Assembly: GCA_959023295.1 (NCBI GenBank)
Contig: CAUFBM010000001.1
Location: forward strand, 151,147 to 215,146
From: an uncultured Collinsella sp.
GTDB lineage: Bacteria; Actinomycetota; Coriobacteriia; Coriobacteriales; Coriobacteriaceae
Direction of reading: 5' to 3'
Length of the DNA: 64,000 bases
Shown here: piece after piece, positions 15,646-24,788 of the stretch
How the letters are laid out: each line of letters begins with the position of its first letter
How positions within the stretch are numbered: position 1 is the first letter of the stretch
The notes under the pieces: model-generated
The model's input: the letters and a program-made list of their open reading frames with translations, nothing else
What the model was told of the DNA's origin: nothing
The model's database searches: none
Position numbers and translations under genes: made by a program

Positions 15646-17139
15646 CTAGTCCTGGGCTTTGATGCTCGGCAGGAGAATCTGAGCGAGGTAGTCGGTCTCG
15701 AGTTTGGTCGCGGCGTCCGCCTTGCCGTCTTTGCCAACCAGGTCGTTCTTGATCTGGCTATAGGTATAGCGGTTGCCGGTCGTAAGCTCGACAAGCTCAA
15801 TGGCCGTGTCCATGGGGTAGGTCGACACGGGGTCTTGCGTGCGCCCGTTGATGGTCTGGGGCACCACATACGGATAGACGGGGCCGCTGGCGTAGACCGT
15901 GTAGCCGTTACCAAGGTTTGCCGTACCCAAAACCGTATCGCCCTCATCGGGGGTAAAGCTCTCGCCGTCGCGCACCGCAACAAGCGTCACGATCGGCGTA
16001 TTGCTGTCGCCGTCCAGATAAATGCACAGCGTGCTGCCGTTTTGCCAGGTTGCGACCTTGCCATACCACTCAACCGGAATATCGAGTTGATACAGGTCCG
16101 TCGCCTTATGCCGAGCGTCGGCATCGCGGGCGGACTGTGCCTCGCTCGCGCTTACGGCGTTGGCGGCGGCATCGCGGCGTGTAATTGCCGCCTGCTGGAG
16201 TATCTTTGCCGCGGCGGCAGAGCTACAACCGCCCTCCTCGGCGTACTTGGCCGCGGCATCGATCTGGTCGTCAGTCACCGTGTCGGCCGAAGGTACCTTG
16301 AGCTTAAAGGTGGCCTGGGCACTCAAATCCTGCCCATCGCTCTTAATGGTGACCTGCGCCTTGGTGGTCGGGACGGTGTAGATGGTGCCGTCGGCCGCGA
16401 TGGGGGATCCAGCAATGGAGAGCGTGTAATCGCCGGGCAGCAGCTTAATGCCGCGACCGTGCTCGTCAACGTAGAGCGTTTCGCTCACAGAAGAGCCGTC
16501 GGAGTCCTGGCCACTCACCTGCACGGGGATCTTTGAGCCGGTGGAGCAGTCGAGCCCCGCGGCATGTACGCCAATTTGCACCGACATCATGGTATGGGCG
16601 TTTGCGGCAACCACGGCGGCCTGCTCTTGCTGGTATCCGTTCCAAGCCGCATAGCCCGCGCCGCCGGCGACGAGCGCGACGGCCACAACGCCTGCCACCA
16701 TCAGGTTGCGTCGCTTGGGCGACATCTTGCGATGGCGAACCTCGGCCTCGCGTGCCGAGGGAACGGACGGCAGGGGAATATCGCCCATGGCGATGGTCTC
16801 GTCTACGGCTGGTGCGGAACCCAGGCCAGGAAGCTCGCGGGTCAGCGAATCCTCGGCCGGCAAGCTGTCGAGCAAGACGGTTTCCTCGCCCGTGTCGGAT
16901 TCGGGCTGGTCATCGCCCTTGCTATCGTCCTCTTCGGCTTCGGCTTCGGCTTCGTCAGGAGCGTCTTTGGCGTCGCTGTCTTCGTCCTCGGTGCCTTCGT
17001 GCGCCTCGTCCTGTGTGTCGACGGCCGAATCGCTAAACGAGAGCTCATCTAGCGCAATCCGGTCAAGGCTCTCCAGGGCCTCGGCACACGCTTCTGCATC
17101 TTGGGCCGCATCCTCTTGGCCCATCGTCTCATCTTTCAT
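15646..17139 (-). CDS. Single-pass membrane protein with acidic cytoplasmic region, unknown
   Basis: This 497-residue protein is not recognised. Residues 1-145 are very acidic (EAEAEAEEDDSKGDDQPESD) and lack structure signals. A basic patch (RHRKMSPKRRN) then leads into a membrane helix at about residues 147-167 (LMVAGVVAVALVAGGAGYAA), which orients the acidic part inside and the last 320 residues outside. The outer part has beta-rich repeats resembling Ig or PEGA-like folds (LYVDEHGRGIKLLPGDYTLS) and an alanine-rich helical stretch. The start MKDETMGQED is chosen for its GGGGGAT site. The layout resembles cell-surface sensor or anti-sigma proteins, but no regulator sits beside it. Confidence 0.75.
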   Translation of the reverse strand: MKDETMGQEDAAQDAEACAEALESLDRIALDELSFSDSAVDTQDEAHEGTEDEDSDAKDAPDEAEAEAEEDDSKGDDQPESDTGEETVLLDSLPAEDSLTRELPGLGSAPAVDETIAMGDIPLPSVPSAREAEVRHRKMSPKRRNLMVAGVVAVALVAGGAGYAAWNGYQQEQAAVVAANAHTMMSVQIGVHAAGLDCSTGSKIPVQVSGQDSDGSSVSETLYVDEHGRGIKLLPGDYTLSIAGSPIAADGTIYTVPTTKAQVTIKSDGQDLSAQATFKLKVPSADTVTDDQIDAAAKYAEEGGCSSAAAAKILQQAAITRRDAAANAVSASEAQSARDADARHKATDLYQLDIPVEWYGKVATWQNGSTLCIYLDGDSNTPIVTLVAVRDGESFTPDEGDTVLGTANLGNGYTVYASGPVYPYVVPQTINGRTQDPVSTYPMDTAIELVELTTGNRYTYSQIKNDLVGKDGKADAATKLETDYLAQILLPSIKAQD

Positions 17140-17261
17140 ATATCCCCCAAGCTCAATATCGGGACAACACTGTACCCAAAAATGGAGCCATATAAAGCGC
17201 ATGCGAAATATAAGATCCGATTTAACCCGAGCGCATCGTTCAGTCGCATCCTCGCGGCAGC

Positions 17262-17304
17262 AAAAAGCCCCCGGAACGCGGACGAATCACATTCCGGGGG
17301 TTCT
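17262..17304 (-). terminator. Rho-independent terminator of the minus-strand membrane protein gene
   Basis: Read on the minus strand, CCCCCGGAA and TTCCGGGGG pair across a 15-base loop and are followed by CTTTTTG. It lies about 70 bases after the stop of the gene at 17373-18380. Confidence 0.85.
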
Positions 17305-17372
17305 GCAATGCGTTGAGTTGCGCGGAGCCGGCTACGCGGCTTCGTACTCAAGCGATGTTTGCGCCAGGCGCG

Positions 17373-18380
17373 TTACTCGGCGTGTGCGTAATCAACCTTG
17401 GCGCGGCGAGCGGTGGCTTTCTCCCAATCGCTGGTGCCCTCAAAGACATCCTGCTTGTAGGGGTTGCGGCCGAGCTTCTTGGCGCGGTAGGCGATGTAGA
17501 TGATCGCGGCGATGTTGGCGACCAGCGCGGCGATCGAGACCGCGGTAGCGGCGCCGGGGTCGAGCGTGGAGTGGGTCACAAAGATGGACTCCTCCTGGAA
17601 GAACGGGAACACCTGGGCAAACATGCACCAAATGGCCAGCGTAAAGGCGCGGTTCTGAATCCAGCCGCCCTTGTTCCAGATAAAGGCGGCGACGGTGGGC
17701 GCCAGCAGCAGCGCAAAGCCGCAGAACCAGGAGTGGGTGGGCAGGCAGTTGTAGGTGTAGCAGAAGTTCCAGATATCGTAGGCGATGATGTAGACCCAGG
17801 TCATATCGGGCCACAGCATGTCGGTCTGATCCTCGGAGGCGTAGACGCTCCACCAACCGGTCATGCAGAAGATGTTGATGATACCGGCGATGCCGTTGAA
17901 CACGTTGTTCCAGCCGGCCAGCTGCGTGGCACCTTCGGAGGTGACCCAGGTGGACTGGCCCAGGACAAAGAAGTGATAGGCGCTCTCAAAGTCGGACACG
18001 ACGGCGATCATGATGTTGATGGCGACGATCACAAACGGCCATGCGCGGAACCAATGCGCCTTGCCGATCTTGCCCCACTGGTACTTAATGGCAATGAAGC
18101 CCCAGCAACCGGCCAGCGCCGCGTATACCTTGGCGTAGTGGAACCAGCTGTTCTGGTACACATGGGTGGGGTTGGTGAGCGCCCACTCGGCGCCTTGTGA
18201 GACGCCCACGGCGATGGCGACGCAGTAGATGGTCATGGCCAGCGGAGCCACGCCAAAGATGATGGCCGCGCCCAGCTTGGTGCGGCGGCCGACCTCGTTG
18301 AGCACGATCAGGCCAATAAAGACCATGGCCCAGCCGGCCCAGTGGATAAGGGTATCGCTACCCCAAACATCGAACAGCAT
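17373..18380 (-). CDS. Multi-pass membrane protein, probably DUF5692 family
   Basis: This 335-residue protein has about nine hydrophobic helices from residue 12 on (AGWAMVFIGLIVLNEVG, AAIIFGVAPLAMTIYCVAIA and others) with many tryptophans and short loops. It is reminiscent of the DUF5692 family known from Coriobacteria, which I recall from memory and could not check. No transport or catalytic motif is apparent. An AAAGGAGAG site precedes the ATG. It lies 63 bases after the TetR gene on the same strand, so the two are probably one operon. Its divergent partner is an FAD/Fe-S oxidoreductase, which suggests, without proof, a role in moving a substrate or electron carrier for that enzyme. Confidence 0.8.
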   Translation of the reverse strand: MLFDVWGSDTLIHWAGWAMVFIGLIVLNEVGRRTKLGAAIIFGVAPLAMTIYCVAIAVGVSQGAEWALTNPTHVYQNSWFHYAKVYAALAGCWGFIAIKYQWGKIGKAHWFRAWPFVIVAINIMIAVVSDFESAYHFFVLGQSTWVTSEGATQLAGWNNVFNGIAGIINIFCMTGWWSVYASEDQTDMLWPDMTWVYIIAYDIWNFCYTYNCLPTHSWFCGFALLLAPTVAAFIWNKGGWIQNRAFTLAIWCMFAQVFPFFQEESIFVTHSTLDPGAATAVSIAALVANIAAIIYIAYRAKKLGRNPYKQDVFEGTSDWEKATARRAKVDYAHAE

Positions 18381-18443
18381 GCTGCTCTCCTTTCACACGC
18401 CCGCGGCCCCTCTTCTGATCGCGGGCAGTTTGGCCAAATGTCG

Positions 18444-19106
18444 TCAGTCCTGGGGCTTGCGCTCCGGATACTTGGCGGTATAGCCCTCGATGTGGAGTGT
18501 CGAGGCGATGATTTCCTTGACTGTCTCGTCGGGCACATCGGGGTGCGTGCGGATATACATCAACAACCCCATGATGAGGGTGTAGAACGTTTCGTAGACA
18601 TGGTCGATGCGCAGCTCGTGATGGGCGACAAAGTCCACCACGGTGGTGTCGCAGATGTACTGAGCCACGCGCTGAACCACGTTGTGCAGAAAGCCGCCGT
18701 AGAGCGCGCCGCTGCTCGAGGTCAGGGTGCTCGGCAACTCGTGGCCGCTGGCGACCAGGTGCTTAAAAAGCGGTGCGACGGTGTCGAGTGCGCCTTCGAT
18801 GTCGCCGATCGTGCGGCTGGCATTCCACTGCTCGAGCTCGGCGATAAAGCCGTCGATCGCTTCGTCCATGACGGCGGTGACGGCAGCGTCCATATCGGCA
18901 AAATAGTGGTAGAACAGCGAGCGTGTGCAGCCGGCTCGTTTGGTCACGGCCGATACCGAAAGATGCGACACGCCCAGCTCGGAGCTCACGGTGCGCACGG
19001 CGGCGAGAATCTCGCGACGGCGCTCGTCGCCCGTCAGGCGCTTTGCCGCGCTGTCGTGCGCGGGGGCGGCGTCGGCCACAGGGGTGTTCGCTGCGTTATC
19101 GCTCAT
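18444..19106 (-). CDS. TetR-family transcription regulator
   Basis: This 220-residue regulator has a TetR DNA-binding domain at residues 25-75: RREILAAVRTVSSELG, then VSAVTKRAGCTRSLFYHYFADMDA in two parts that match the TetR helix-turn-helix. The C-terminal ligand domain is variable and gives no clue to the effector. The first 25 residues are a disordered alanine-rich lead. Two 15-bp palindromes at 19166 and 19189 lie in the divergent promoter region and are the likely operators. It should control itself, the membrane protein behind it, and the oxidoreductase-hypA unit across the gap. Confidence 0.92.
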   Translation of the reverse strand: MSDNAANTPVADAAPAHDSAAKRLTGDERRREILAAVRTVSSELGVSHLSVSAVTKRAGCTRSLFYHYFADMDAAVTAVMDEAIDGFIAELEQWNASRTIGDIEGALDTVAPLFKHLVASGHELPSTLTSSSGALYGGFLHNVVQRVAQYICDTTVVDFVAHHELRIDHVYETFYTLIMGLLMYIRTHPDVPDETVKEIIASTLHIEGYTAKYPERKPQD

Positions 19107-19165
19107 GCGCTTGCCGCCTTTCGTCCGTTTGGGTCCGACCGTTCGCCTAACAGTCTTGAATATTG

Positions 19166-19203
19166 TTGACGGTTCGTCAATACTGTTTTTGACACAATGT
19201 CAA
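19166..19203. promoter_or_regulatory. Twin palindromic operators for the TetR regulator
   Basis: TTGACGGTTCGTCAA (19166-19180) and TTGACACAATGTCAA (19189-19203) both have the form TTGAC-N5-GTCAA, and each is flanked by ATTGTTGAC on one outer side. Their centres are 23 bases apart, about two helix turns, as expected for cooperative dimers. Confidence 0.75.
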
Positions 19204-19294
19204 CAATAACGGGTGAACGGCATGGGGGCATGTCGGGCCCATATAAAGAGGGGTGCCGCATGCCTGTTGGGCTGCGGCAAGAGAAGGGACGACC

Positions 19295-22072
19295 ATGATT
19301 CTCAACGGACCGGGGATTAGCTACACCGAGCCCGATATCGGCGCGGAGTTTGTGCCGCCGCTGCCGGAGCATCCGCGCGAGGCCATCGTCAAACTGTGCG
19401 AGCGTTGCACCAACCGCCTGTTGCACCGCGACGAGCTGCTGGGCTACGAGTACTGGTCGTTTGCCGAGGCCGCAACCGACGAGCAGGCCGAAGTGCTCTG
19501 CAAGATGAAGATGCGCCGTCCCTACACGCTGCCCGAGATGGTCAAGCTCACCGGCATGCCCGAGGCCCAGATCGAGAAGATGCTCGACGACATGAGCTAC
19601 ACGGGTCTGCTCGAGTACAACTGGGAAAATCCCGAGCGCGCCAAGCAGTGGGTGCTGCCCATGCTGGTACCGGGTTCCGCCGAGTTCCTCAACATGCGCG
19701 TGGGCCAGCTCGAAGAGCACCCGGTCTATGCCAAGTTCTTTGAGCAGGCGTCCAAGGGACCGCTGTCCAAGGCCACGCCGATGGTGCCGCCCGGAGGCGC
19801 CGGCATCGGCATGCACGTCATTCCGGTCGAGAAGGCCATTGACGCCGCGAGCACCTCGGTGCCGATCGAGCATATCGAGCATTGGCTCGACAAATACGAT
19901 GGCAAATATGCCGCTAGCACCTGCAGCTGCCGCGCGAGCCGTCGCGTGATGGGCGAGGGCTGCGCCGACGATCCCGCCGACTGGTGCATTGCCGTGGGCG
20001 ATATGGCCGACTATGTGGTTGAGACCGACCGCGGTCACTATGTGACGCGCGAGGAAGTCTACGACATTTTGCGCCAGGCCGAGGACAACGGCTTTGTGCA
20101 CCAGATCACCAATATCGACGGCGAGAACAAGATCTTCGCCATCTGCAACTGCAACGTCAACGTGTGCTACGCCCTGCGCACCTCGCAGCTGTTCAACACG
20201 CCCAACCTGTCGCGCTCGGCCTATGTCGCCAAGGTCGAGAAGGACAAGTGCGTGGCCTGCGGTCGCTGCGTTGAGGTGTGCCCGGCCGGTGCCGCCAAGC
20301 TCGGCCAGAAGCTCTGCAGCAAAAAGGCCGGCGGACAGGTGCCCGAGTATCCGCGCCAGGAGCTGCCCGATGCCACCAAGTGGGACCACACCAAGTGGTC
20401 GCCCAACTACCGCAACGACAACCGCATCGAGACACACGAGTCCGGCACCGCTCCCTGCAAGACGGCCTGCCCCGCACATGTTGCCGTTCAGGGCTATTTG
20501 AAGCTCGCGGCTCAGGGTCGCTATGACGAGGCCCTAGCACTCATTAAGCGCGAGAACCCGCTGCCCGCTATCTGCGGCCGCGTGTGCAACCGCCGCTGCG
20601 AGGACGCCTGCACCCGCGGCCGTGTGGACGCCGCCGTGGCTATCGACGAGGTCAAGAAGTTCATCGCCCAGCGCGATCTGGATGCCGCGACCCGCTATGT
20701 CCCACCTGTGGTGACCCCGACGCGAGCCGGCGGCTTCGACCAGAAGATCGCCATCATCGGTGCCGGTCCGGCCGGCCTGTCCTGCGCTTTCTACCTGGCC
20801 GAGAAGGGCTACAAGCCCGTCGTGTTCGAGAAAAACGAGCGCCCGGGCGGTATGCTCACCTACGGCATTCCCAGCTTTAAGCTGCAGAAGGATGTTATCG
20901 AGGCCGAGGTCGAGATCATTCGCCTGATGGGCGCCGAGTTCCGCTATGGTGTGGAGGTCGGTCGCGATGTGACGCTCGACGAGCTGCGCGAGCAGGGCTT
21001 TAAGGCCTTTTATGTGGCCATCGGCTGCCAGGGCGGCCGCCTTGCCGGTATTCCGGGCGAGGACGCCGAGGATGTGACCGTGGCCGTCGACTTCTTGCGC
21101 GAGGTCAACAGTGGCAAGATCGACGCACTGCCCGGCCGCACCATCGTGGTAGGCGGCGGCAACGTGGCTATCGACGTCGCGCGCAACGCCTGCCGTCTGG
21201 GTTCTGAGCACGTTGAGATGTTCTGCCTGGAGAGCGAGACCCAGATGCCCGCCAGCGAGGAGGAGCGTCGCGAGGCCGTTGAGGACGGCGCTCACATCAG
21301 CTGCGGCTGGGGCCCCAAGGAGGTTCACCTGGACGAGGCCGGTCGTGTGTGCGGTATCACCTTCAGGCGCTGCACGCGTGTCTTTGACGACGAGGGCCGT
21401 TTTGCGCCCGAGTACGACGAGAGCGACCTGCGCCGCGTCGATGCCGACCGCGTGGTCATGTCCATCGGCCAGTCCATCGTGTGGGGCGACCTGCTGGCTG
21501 GCTCCAAGGTGGAGCTTGGTCACGGCCAGGGTGCTCTTGCCGACCCCCAGACCTATCAGACCGCCGAACCCGACATCTTTGTGGGCGGAGACGTCTACAC
21601 CGGTCCGAGCTTTGCTATCGATGCCATCGCCGCCGGCCACGAGGCCGCCGTGTCCATCCATCGCTTTGTGCAGCCGGGATCCATGCTCACCATCGGCCGC
21701 AACCCGCGTCGCTACACCGCGCTCGACCGGGACGATGTCGTGATCGAGAGCTACGACAACGCGAGCCGCGAGGTGGCGCATGTCGACCGCGAGCGCGAGA
21801 AGGCTGCGCCCTTTAGCGAGTACGTCGAGACCTTTACCGAGGAGCAGGTGCGTGCCGAGACCGCCCGCTGCTTGGGCTGCGGTGCCTCGATCGTCGATCC
21901 CAACAAGTGCATCGGCTGCGGTCTGTGCACCACCAAGTGCGCGTTCGATGCCATCCACCTGGATCGCGATCGCCCCGAGTGCTCCACGATGGTCAAATAC
22001 GAGCAAAAGCTCCCAAGCCTCGGCAAATACGCGCTCAAGCGCGCCATCAAGATTAAGTTCGGTCGCAAGTAA
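19295..22072 (+). CDS. FAD-dependent, Fe-S cluster oxidoreductase (GltD/NfnB-like fusion)
   Basis: This 925-residue enzyme has three parts. Residues 1-310 are an unusual helical domain with a cysteine group (STCSCRASRR near 209, CNCNVNVCY near 288). A ferredoxin motif CVACGRCVEVCP follows near 318. The core (about 385-830) is like the glutamate synthase small subunit: the Fe-S domain with CKTACPAHVAVQGY and ICGRVCNRRCEDACTRG, the FAD site IIGAGPAGLSCAFYLAEKG near 488, and an NAD(P) site VVGGGNVAIDVARNA near 620. The C-terminus adds CLGCG and CIGCGLCTTKCAF clusters. It probably moves electrons between NAD(P)H and a low-potential carrier; the true acceptor is unknown. The ATG at 19295 has an AGAAGGGA site. 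It heads a unit with hypA and faces the TetR operators. Confidence 0.85.
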   Translation: MILNGPGISYTEPDIGAEFVPPLPEHPREAIVKLCERCTNRLLHRDELLGYEYWSFAEAATDEQAEVLCKMKMRRPYTLPEMVKLTGMPEAQIEKMLDDMSYTGLLEYNWENPERAKQWVLPMLVPGSAEFLNMRVGQLEEHPVYAKFFEQASKGPLSKATPMVPPGGAGIGMHVIPVEKAIDAASTSVPIEHIEHWLDKYDGKYAASTCSCRASRRVMGEGCADDPADWCIAVGDMADYVVETDRGHYVTREEVYDILRQAEDNGFVHQITNIDGENKIFAICNCNVNVCYALRTSQLFNTPNLSRSAYVAKVEKDKCVACGRCVEVCPAGAAKLGQKLCSKKAGGQVPEYPRQELPDATKWDHTKWSPNYRNDNRIETHESGTAPCKTACPAHVAVQGYLKLAAQGRYDEALALIKRENPLPAICGRVCNRRCEDACTRGRVDAAVAIDEVKKFIAQRDLDAATRYVPPVVTPTRAGGFDQKIAIIGAGPAGLSCAFYLAEKGYKPVVFEKNERPGGMLTYGIPSFKLQKDVIEAEVEIIRLMGAEFRYGVEVGRDVTLDELREQGFKAFYVAIGCQGGRLAGIPGEDAEDVTVAVDFLREVNSGKIDALPGRTIVVGGGNVAIDVARNACRLGSEHVEMFCLESETQMPASEEERREAVEDGAHISCGWGPKEVHLDEAGRVCGITFRRCTRVFDDEGRFAPEYDESDLRRVDADRVVMSIGQSIVWGDLLAGSKVELGHGQGALADPQTYQTAEPDIFVGGDVYTGPSFAIDAIAAGHEAAVSIHRFVQPGSMLTIGRNPRRYTALDRDDVVIESYDNASREVAHVDREREKAAPFSEYVETFTEEQVRAETARCLGCGASIVDPNKCIGCGLCTTKCAFDAIHLDRDRPECSTMVKYEQKLPSLGKYALKRAIKIKFGRK

Positions 22073-22102
22073 GTAGTCATAACGGGAACGGCGGAGGAAA
22101 AA

Positions 22103-22540
22103 GTGCACGAGCTCGGAATCGTTTACCACATTATCCGCGATGTCGAGAACGTGGCGCGTGCCAATGGCGTGAGTCGCGTTTCGAGCGTCACACTGCTGCT
22201 GGGCGAGGTCTCGGGCGTCGTTCCCGACTTGCTGCTCGACGCTTGGCGCTGGGCGGCAGATAAAAAGCCCATCGCGCAGGGCTCGGAGCTTATTGTGGAG
22301 CCCGTTGAGGCCGTGACGCATTGCGAGGCGTGCGGCCGCGACTATGCGACGGTCGAGCACGGCAAGACCTGCCCCCATTGCGGCAGCGGAGAGACATACC
22401 TGCTGCAGGGCCAGGAGGTCATGATTAAGCAGATTGAGACCCCCGACGAGGATCCGGCAGACGCTGCCCTCGATGGTCCTTCCGACGCCCCCGACGCCCC
22501 CGACGCCGTCGACGCCGCCAACCCCCTCCACATCGCCTAA
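22103..22540 (+). CDS. hypA: Hydrogenase maturation nickel metallochaperone HypA
   Basis: HypA delivers nickel to [NiFe]-hydrogenase. The 145-residue protein starts MHELGIV, with the nickel-binding histidine 2, from a GTG codon behind a clear GGAGG site. The zinc site is seen as CEACGRDY and CPHCGSGE, two CxxC pairs 22 residues apart. The last 35 residues are a non-family extension rich in D, P and A, coded by short GC-rich repeats (CCCCGACGC). No hydrogenase or other hyp gene is in the window, so its client must lie elsewhere, or it serves another nickel enzyme. Its link to the Fe-S oxidoreductase and TetR control suggests a shared anaerobic redox role. Confidence 0.92.
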   Translation: MHELGIVYHIIRDVENVARANGVSRVSSVTLLLGEVSGVVPDLLLDAWRWAADKKPIAQGSELIVEPVEAVTHCEACGRDYATVEHGKTCPHCGSGETYLLQGQEVMIKQIETPDEDPADAALDGPSDAPDAPDAVDAANPLHIA

Positions 22541-22550
22541 GATCCCCTAT

Positions 22551-22619
22551 AAGTTGCGGTGAAATAGTTCCTAAATCCAGCTTTCTGGTTCTTAAACAAG
22601 AACTATTCCACCGCAACTT
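22551..22619. repeat. Dispersed palindromic repeat family A, copy 3
   Basis: Arms AAGTTGCGGTGAAATAGTTC and the matching GAACTATTCCACCGCAACTT, with the second followed by a run of T. Here the element looks like a working terminator for the oxidoreductase-hypA unit. Confidence 0.85.
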
Positions 22620-22945
22620 TTTTGAGTGGTTTCGTAGATCATAAGTCGCGCAAATAGTCAAGTCATACCTGTTTGAACAAAGTAGCGGCAGTACAAGCGC
22701 ATTCGCGCTTGCCTAAAATCGATATTAATGAACAGCCTGCTTGTATCTGTAAAATGCGTGGCTTGATGAGCGACGCCTTGGCGGGTAATGAGTCAAAAAG
22801 CAGTAACGTAATCAACTTGTAACAAACTTAGACGTTTAAACAAATAATGCAACCTTTTACGAATTTAGCTATAATTCCACAAACCAAACAGGTATACTCC
22901 TTCCATGTCGTGTAGGAATTACGTAGACAAAAAGGAGGTTATGTG
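22620..22945 (+). promoter_or_regulatory. AT-rich leader upstream of the mannose PTS operon
   Basis: This stretch has no gene. It is much richer in A and T than its surroundings and holds a perfect -10 box TATAAT at 22870-22875 and another candidate TATACT at 22893-22898; no convincing -35 box pairs with either. A strong AAAGGAGG ribosome site is at 22931-22938. No regulator gene is adjacent. Confidence 0.5.
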
Positions 22946-23935
22946 ATGGTAAGTATTGTTCTTGCTAGCCATGGTGACTTGGCGGCTGGAATCAAGCAGA
23001 CGGGCTCGATGGTCTTTGGCGATCAGCCGTCTGTTGCCGTGGTCTCGCTCGAGCCGAGCATGGGCCCCGACGACTTCCGTGCCAAGGTCGAGGAGGCAAT
23101 CGCTTCCTTCGAGGACCAGGAGCAGGTGCTCTTCCTCGTTGATCTGTGGGGCGGCACGCCGTTCAACCAGATCAGCGGGCTCATCGAGGGCCACGATTCC
23201 TGGGCTATCGTCACCGGTGTCAACCTGCCTATGCTCATCGAGGCATATTCGCAGCGCTTTGACGCAAAGAACACTGCACATGCGATCGCAAAACATCTCG
23301 TGACTGAGGCTAAGGCCGGCGTGCGCGTCAAGCCCGAGTCTCTGGAGCCCGAGGAGAAGAAGCCGGCTGCGGCCGCCGCTGCTCCTGCGGGTGCCATTCC
23401 TCCGGGAACGGTGATCGGCGACGGGCACATCAAGATCGCCCACGTCCGTATCGACACGCGCCTGCTGCATGGTCAGGTGGCCACCACGTGGACCAAGCAG
23501 ATCAACCCCAACCGCATCATCGTGGTCTCCGACGGCGTTGCTCACGACGAGCTCCGCAAGACCATGATCGAGCAGGCTGCCCCTCCGGGAGTCCACGCCA
23601 ACGTCGTGCCTATCAAGAAGATGGCCGAGGTCGTCAAGGACACGCGCTTTGGCGACACCAAGGCGATGCTGCTGTTCGAGAACCCGCAGGATCTGCTCAG
23701 GGCCATCGAGGCCGGCGTCGACATCAAGGAAGCCAACATCGGTTCCATGGCCCACTCCAAGGGCAAGGTCGTCGTCACTAACGCCGTCGCCATGGGCGAT
23801 GACGATGTCAAGACCATCGAGGCTCTCAAGGCCAAGGGCGTCAAGTTCGAGGTCCGCAAGGTTCCTTCGGATTCCTCCGAGGATCTCGACGCCATGTTGA
23901 AGAAAGCTAAGGCCGAACTGGCCGCTCAAGCATAG
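22946..23935 (+). CDS. manX: Mannose-family PTS system EIIAB component
   Basis: This protein of about 329 residues carries phosphate from HPr to the incoming sugar. The EIIA domain (1-125) begins VSIVLASHGDLAAG, where His of SHG is the phosphorylation site, and contains LVDLWGGTPFNQ. An alanine/proline linker (EEKKPAAAAAAPAGAIPPG) leads to the EIIB domain (about 160-329) with its phosphohistidine in IAHVRIDTRLLHGQVATTW. The ATG at 22946 lies 7 bases after AAAGGAGG; a GTG one codon earlier is also open. It is first in an EIIAB-EIIC-EIID unit. The sugar may be mannose, glucose, fructose, or an amino sugar such as GlcNAc released by the downstream glycosidases. Confidence 0.95.
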   Translation: MVSIVLASHGDLAAGIKQTGSMVFGDQPSVAVVSLEPSMGPDDFRAKVEEAIASFEDQEQVLFLVDLWGGTPFNQISGLIEGHDSWAIVTGVNLPMLIEAYSQRFDAKNTAHAIAKHLVTEAKAGVRVKPESLEPEEKKPAAAAAAPAGAIPPGTVIGDGHIKIAHVRIDTRLLHGQVATTWTKQINPNRIIVVSDGVAHDELRKTMIEQAAPPGVHANVVPIKKMAEVVKDTRFGDTKAMLLFENPQDLLRAIEAGVDIKEANIGSMAHSKGKVVVTNAVAMGDDDVKTIEALKAKGVKFEVRKVPSDSSEDLDAMLKKAKAELAAQA

Positions 23936-23953
23936 TAAAGGAGGGTCCGATAC

Positions 23954-24772
23954 ATGTCTGCAATCACTATTCTGCTTGTTGCGATTGTCGCGTTGCTTGC
24001 CGGTATGGAAGGCATTCTGGATGAGTTCCAGTTCCATCAGCCGCTCGTGGCATGCACGCTTATCGGTCTCGTAACCGGTCACCTTCAGGAGGGCATCCTC
24101 CTGGGCGGTTCGCTCCAGATGATGGCCCTTGGCTGGGCTAACGTCGGCGCCGCCGTCGCGCCTGACGCCGCTCTGGCCTCGGTCGCTTCTTCGATCATCA
24201 TGGTGCTCGCCCTCAACGGTGGCGCCACCGATTCGGCCAAGGCCGTTACCGCCGCCATCGCCGTCGCCGTCCCGCTGTCGGTCGCTGGTCTGTTCCTGAC
24301 CATGATCTGCCGTACCCTGGCTACCGCTATGGTTCACGCCATGGACGCCTGCGCCGAGAAGGGCGACTTCGCCGGCATCGAGCGTTGGCAGTACGCCGGC
24401 ATCCTCATGCAGGGTGTTCGTATCGCCATCCCGGCAGTACTTCTGTGCATCATCCCGGCCGAGGCCGTTACCAACGCGCTTAACGCTATGCCCGATTGGC
24501 TGTCCGGCGGCATGGCTGTCGGCGGCGGCATGGTCGCTTCCGTCGGTTACGCCATGGTCATCAACATGATGGCCACCAAGGAGACCTGGCCGTTCTTCAT
24601 CCTCGGCTTTGTCCTTGCTGCCATCCCTCAGCTCACGCTGATCGCCCTTGGCCTCATCGGCATCTCCCTTGCCCTCATCTACCTTGGCCTTAAGGATCTG
24701 GCCAAGCAGGGTGGCGGCATGGGCGGTGGCTCCGGTGACCCGCTCGGCGACATTCTGAACGATTACGAGTAG
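23954..24772 (+). CDS. manY: Mannose-family PTS system EIIC component
   Basis: This 272-residue membrane protein forms the sugar channel with EIID. It has about six or seven hydrophobic helices (ITILLVAIVALLAGMEGILD at the N-terminus) and the family segments VACTLIGLVTGHLQEGILLG and LGGSLQMMALGWANVGAAVA. The glycine-rich C-terminus (GGGMGGGSGDPLGDILNDYE) is cytoplasmic. An AAAGGAGGG site precedes the ATG, 18 bases after the EIIAB stop. Confidence 0.95.
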   Translation: MSAITILLVAIVALLAGMEGILDEFQFHQPLVACTLIGLVTGHLQEGILLGGSLQMMALGWANVGAAVAPDAALASVASSIIMVLALNGGATDSAKAVTAAIAVAVPLSVAGLFLTMICRTLATAMVHAMDACAEKGDFAGIERWQYAGILMQGVRIAIPAVLLCIIPAEAVTNALNAMPDWLSGGMAVGGGMVASVGYAMVINMMATKETWPFFILGFVLAAIPQLTLIALGLIGISLALIYLGLKDLAKQGGGMGGGSGDPLGDILNDYE

Positions 24773-24788
24773 GAGGGGAGTGATACAT

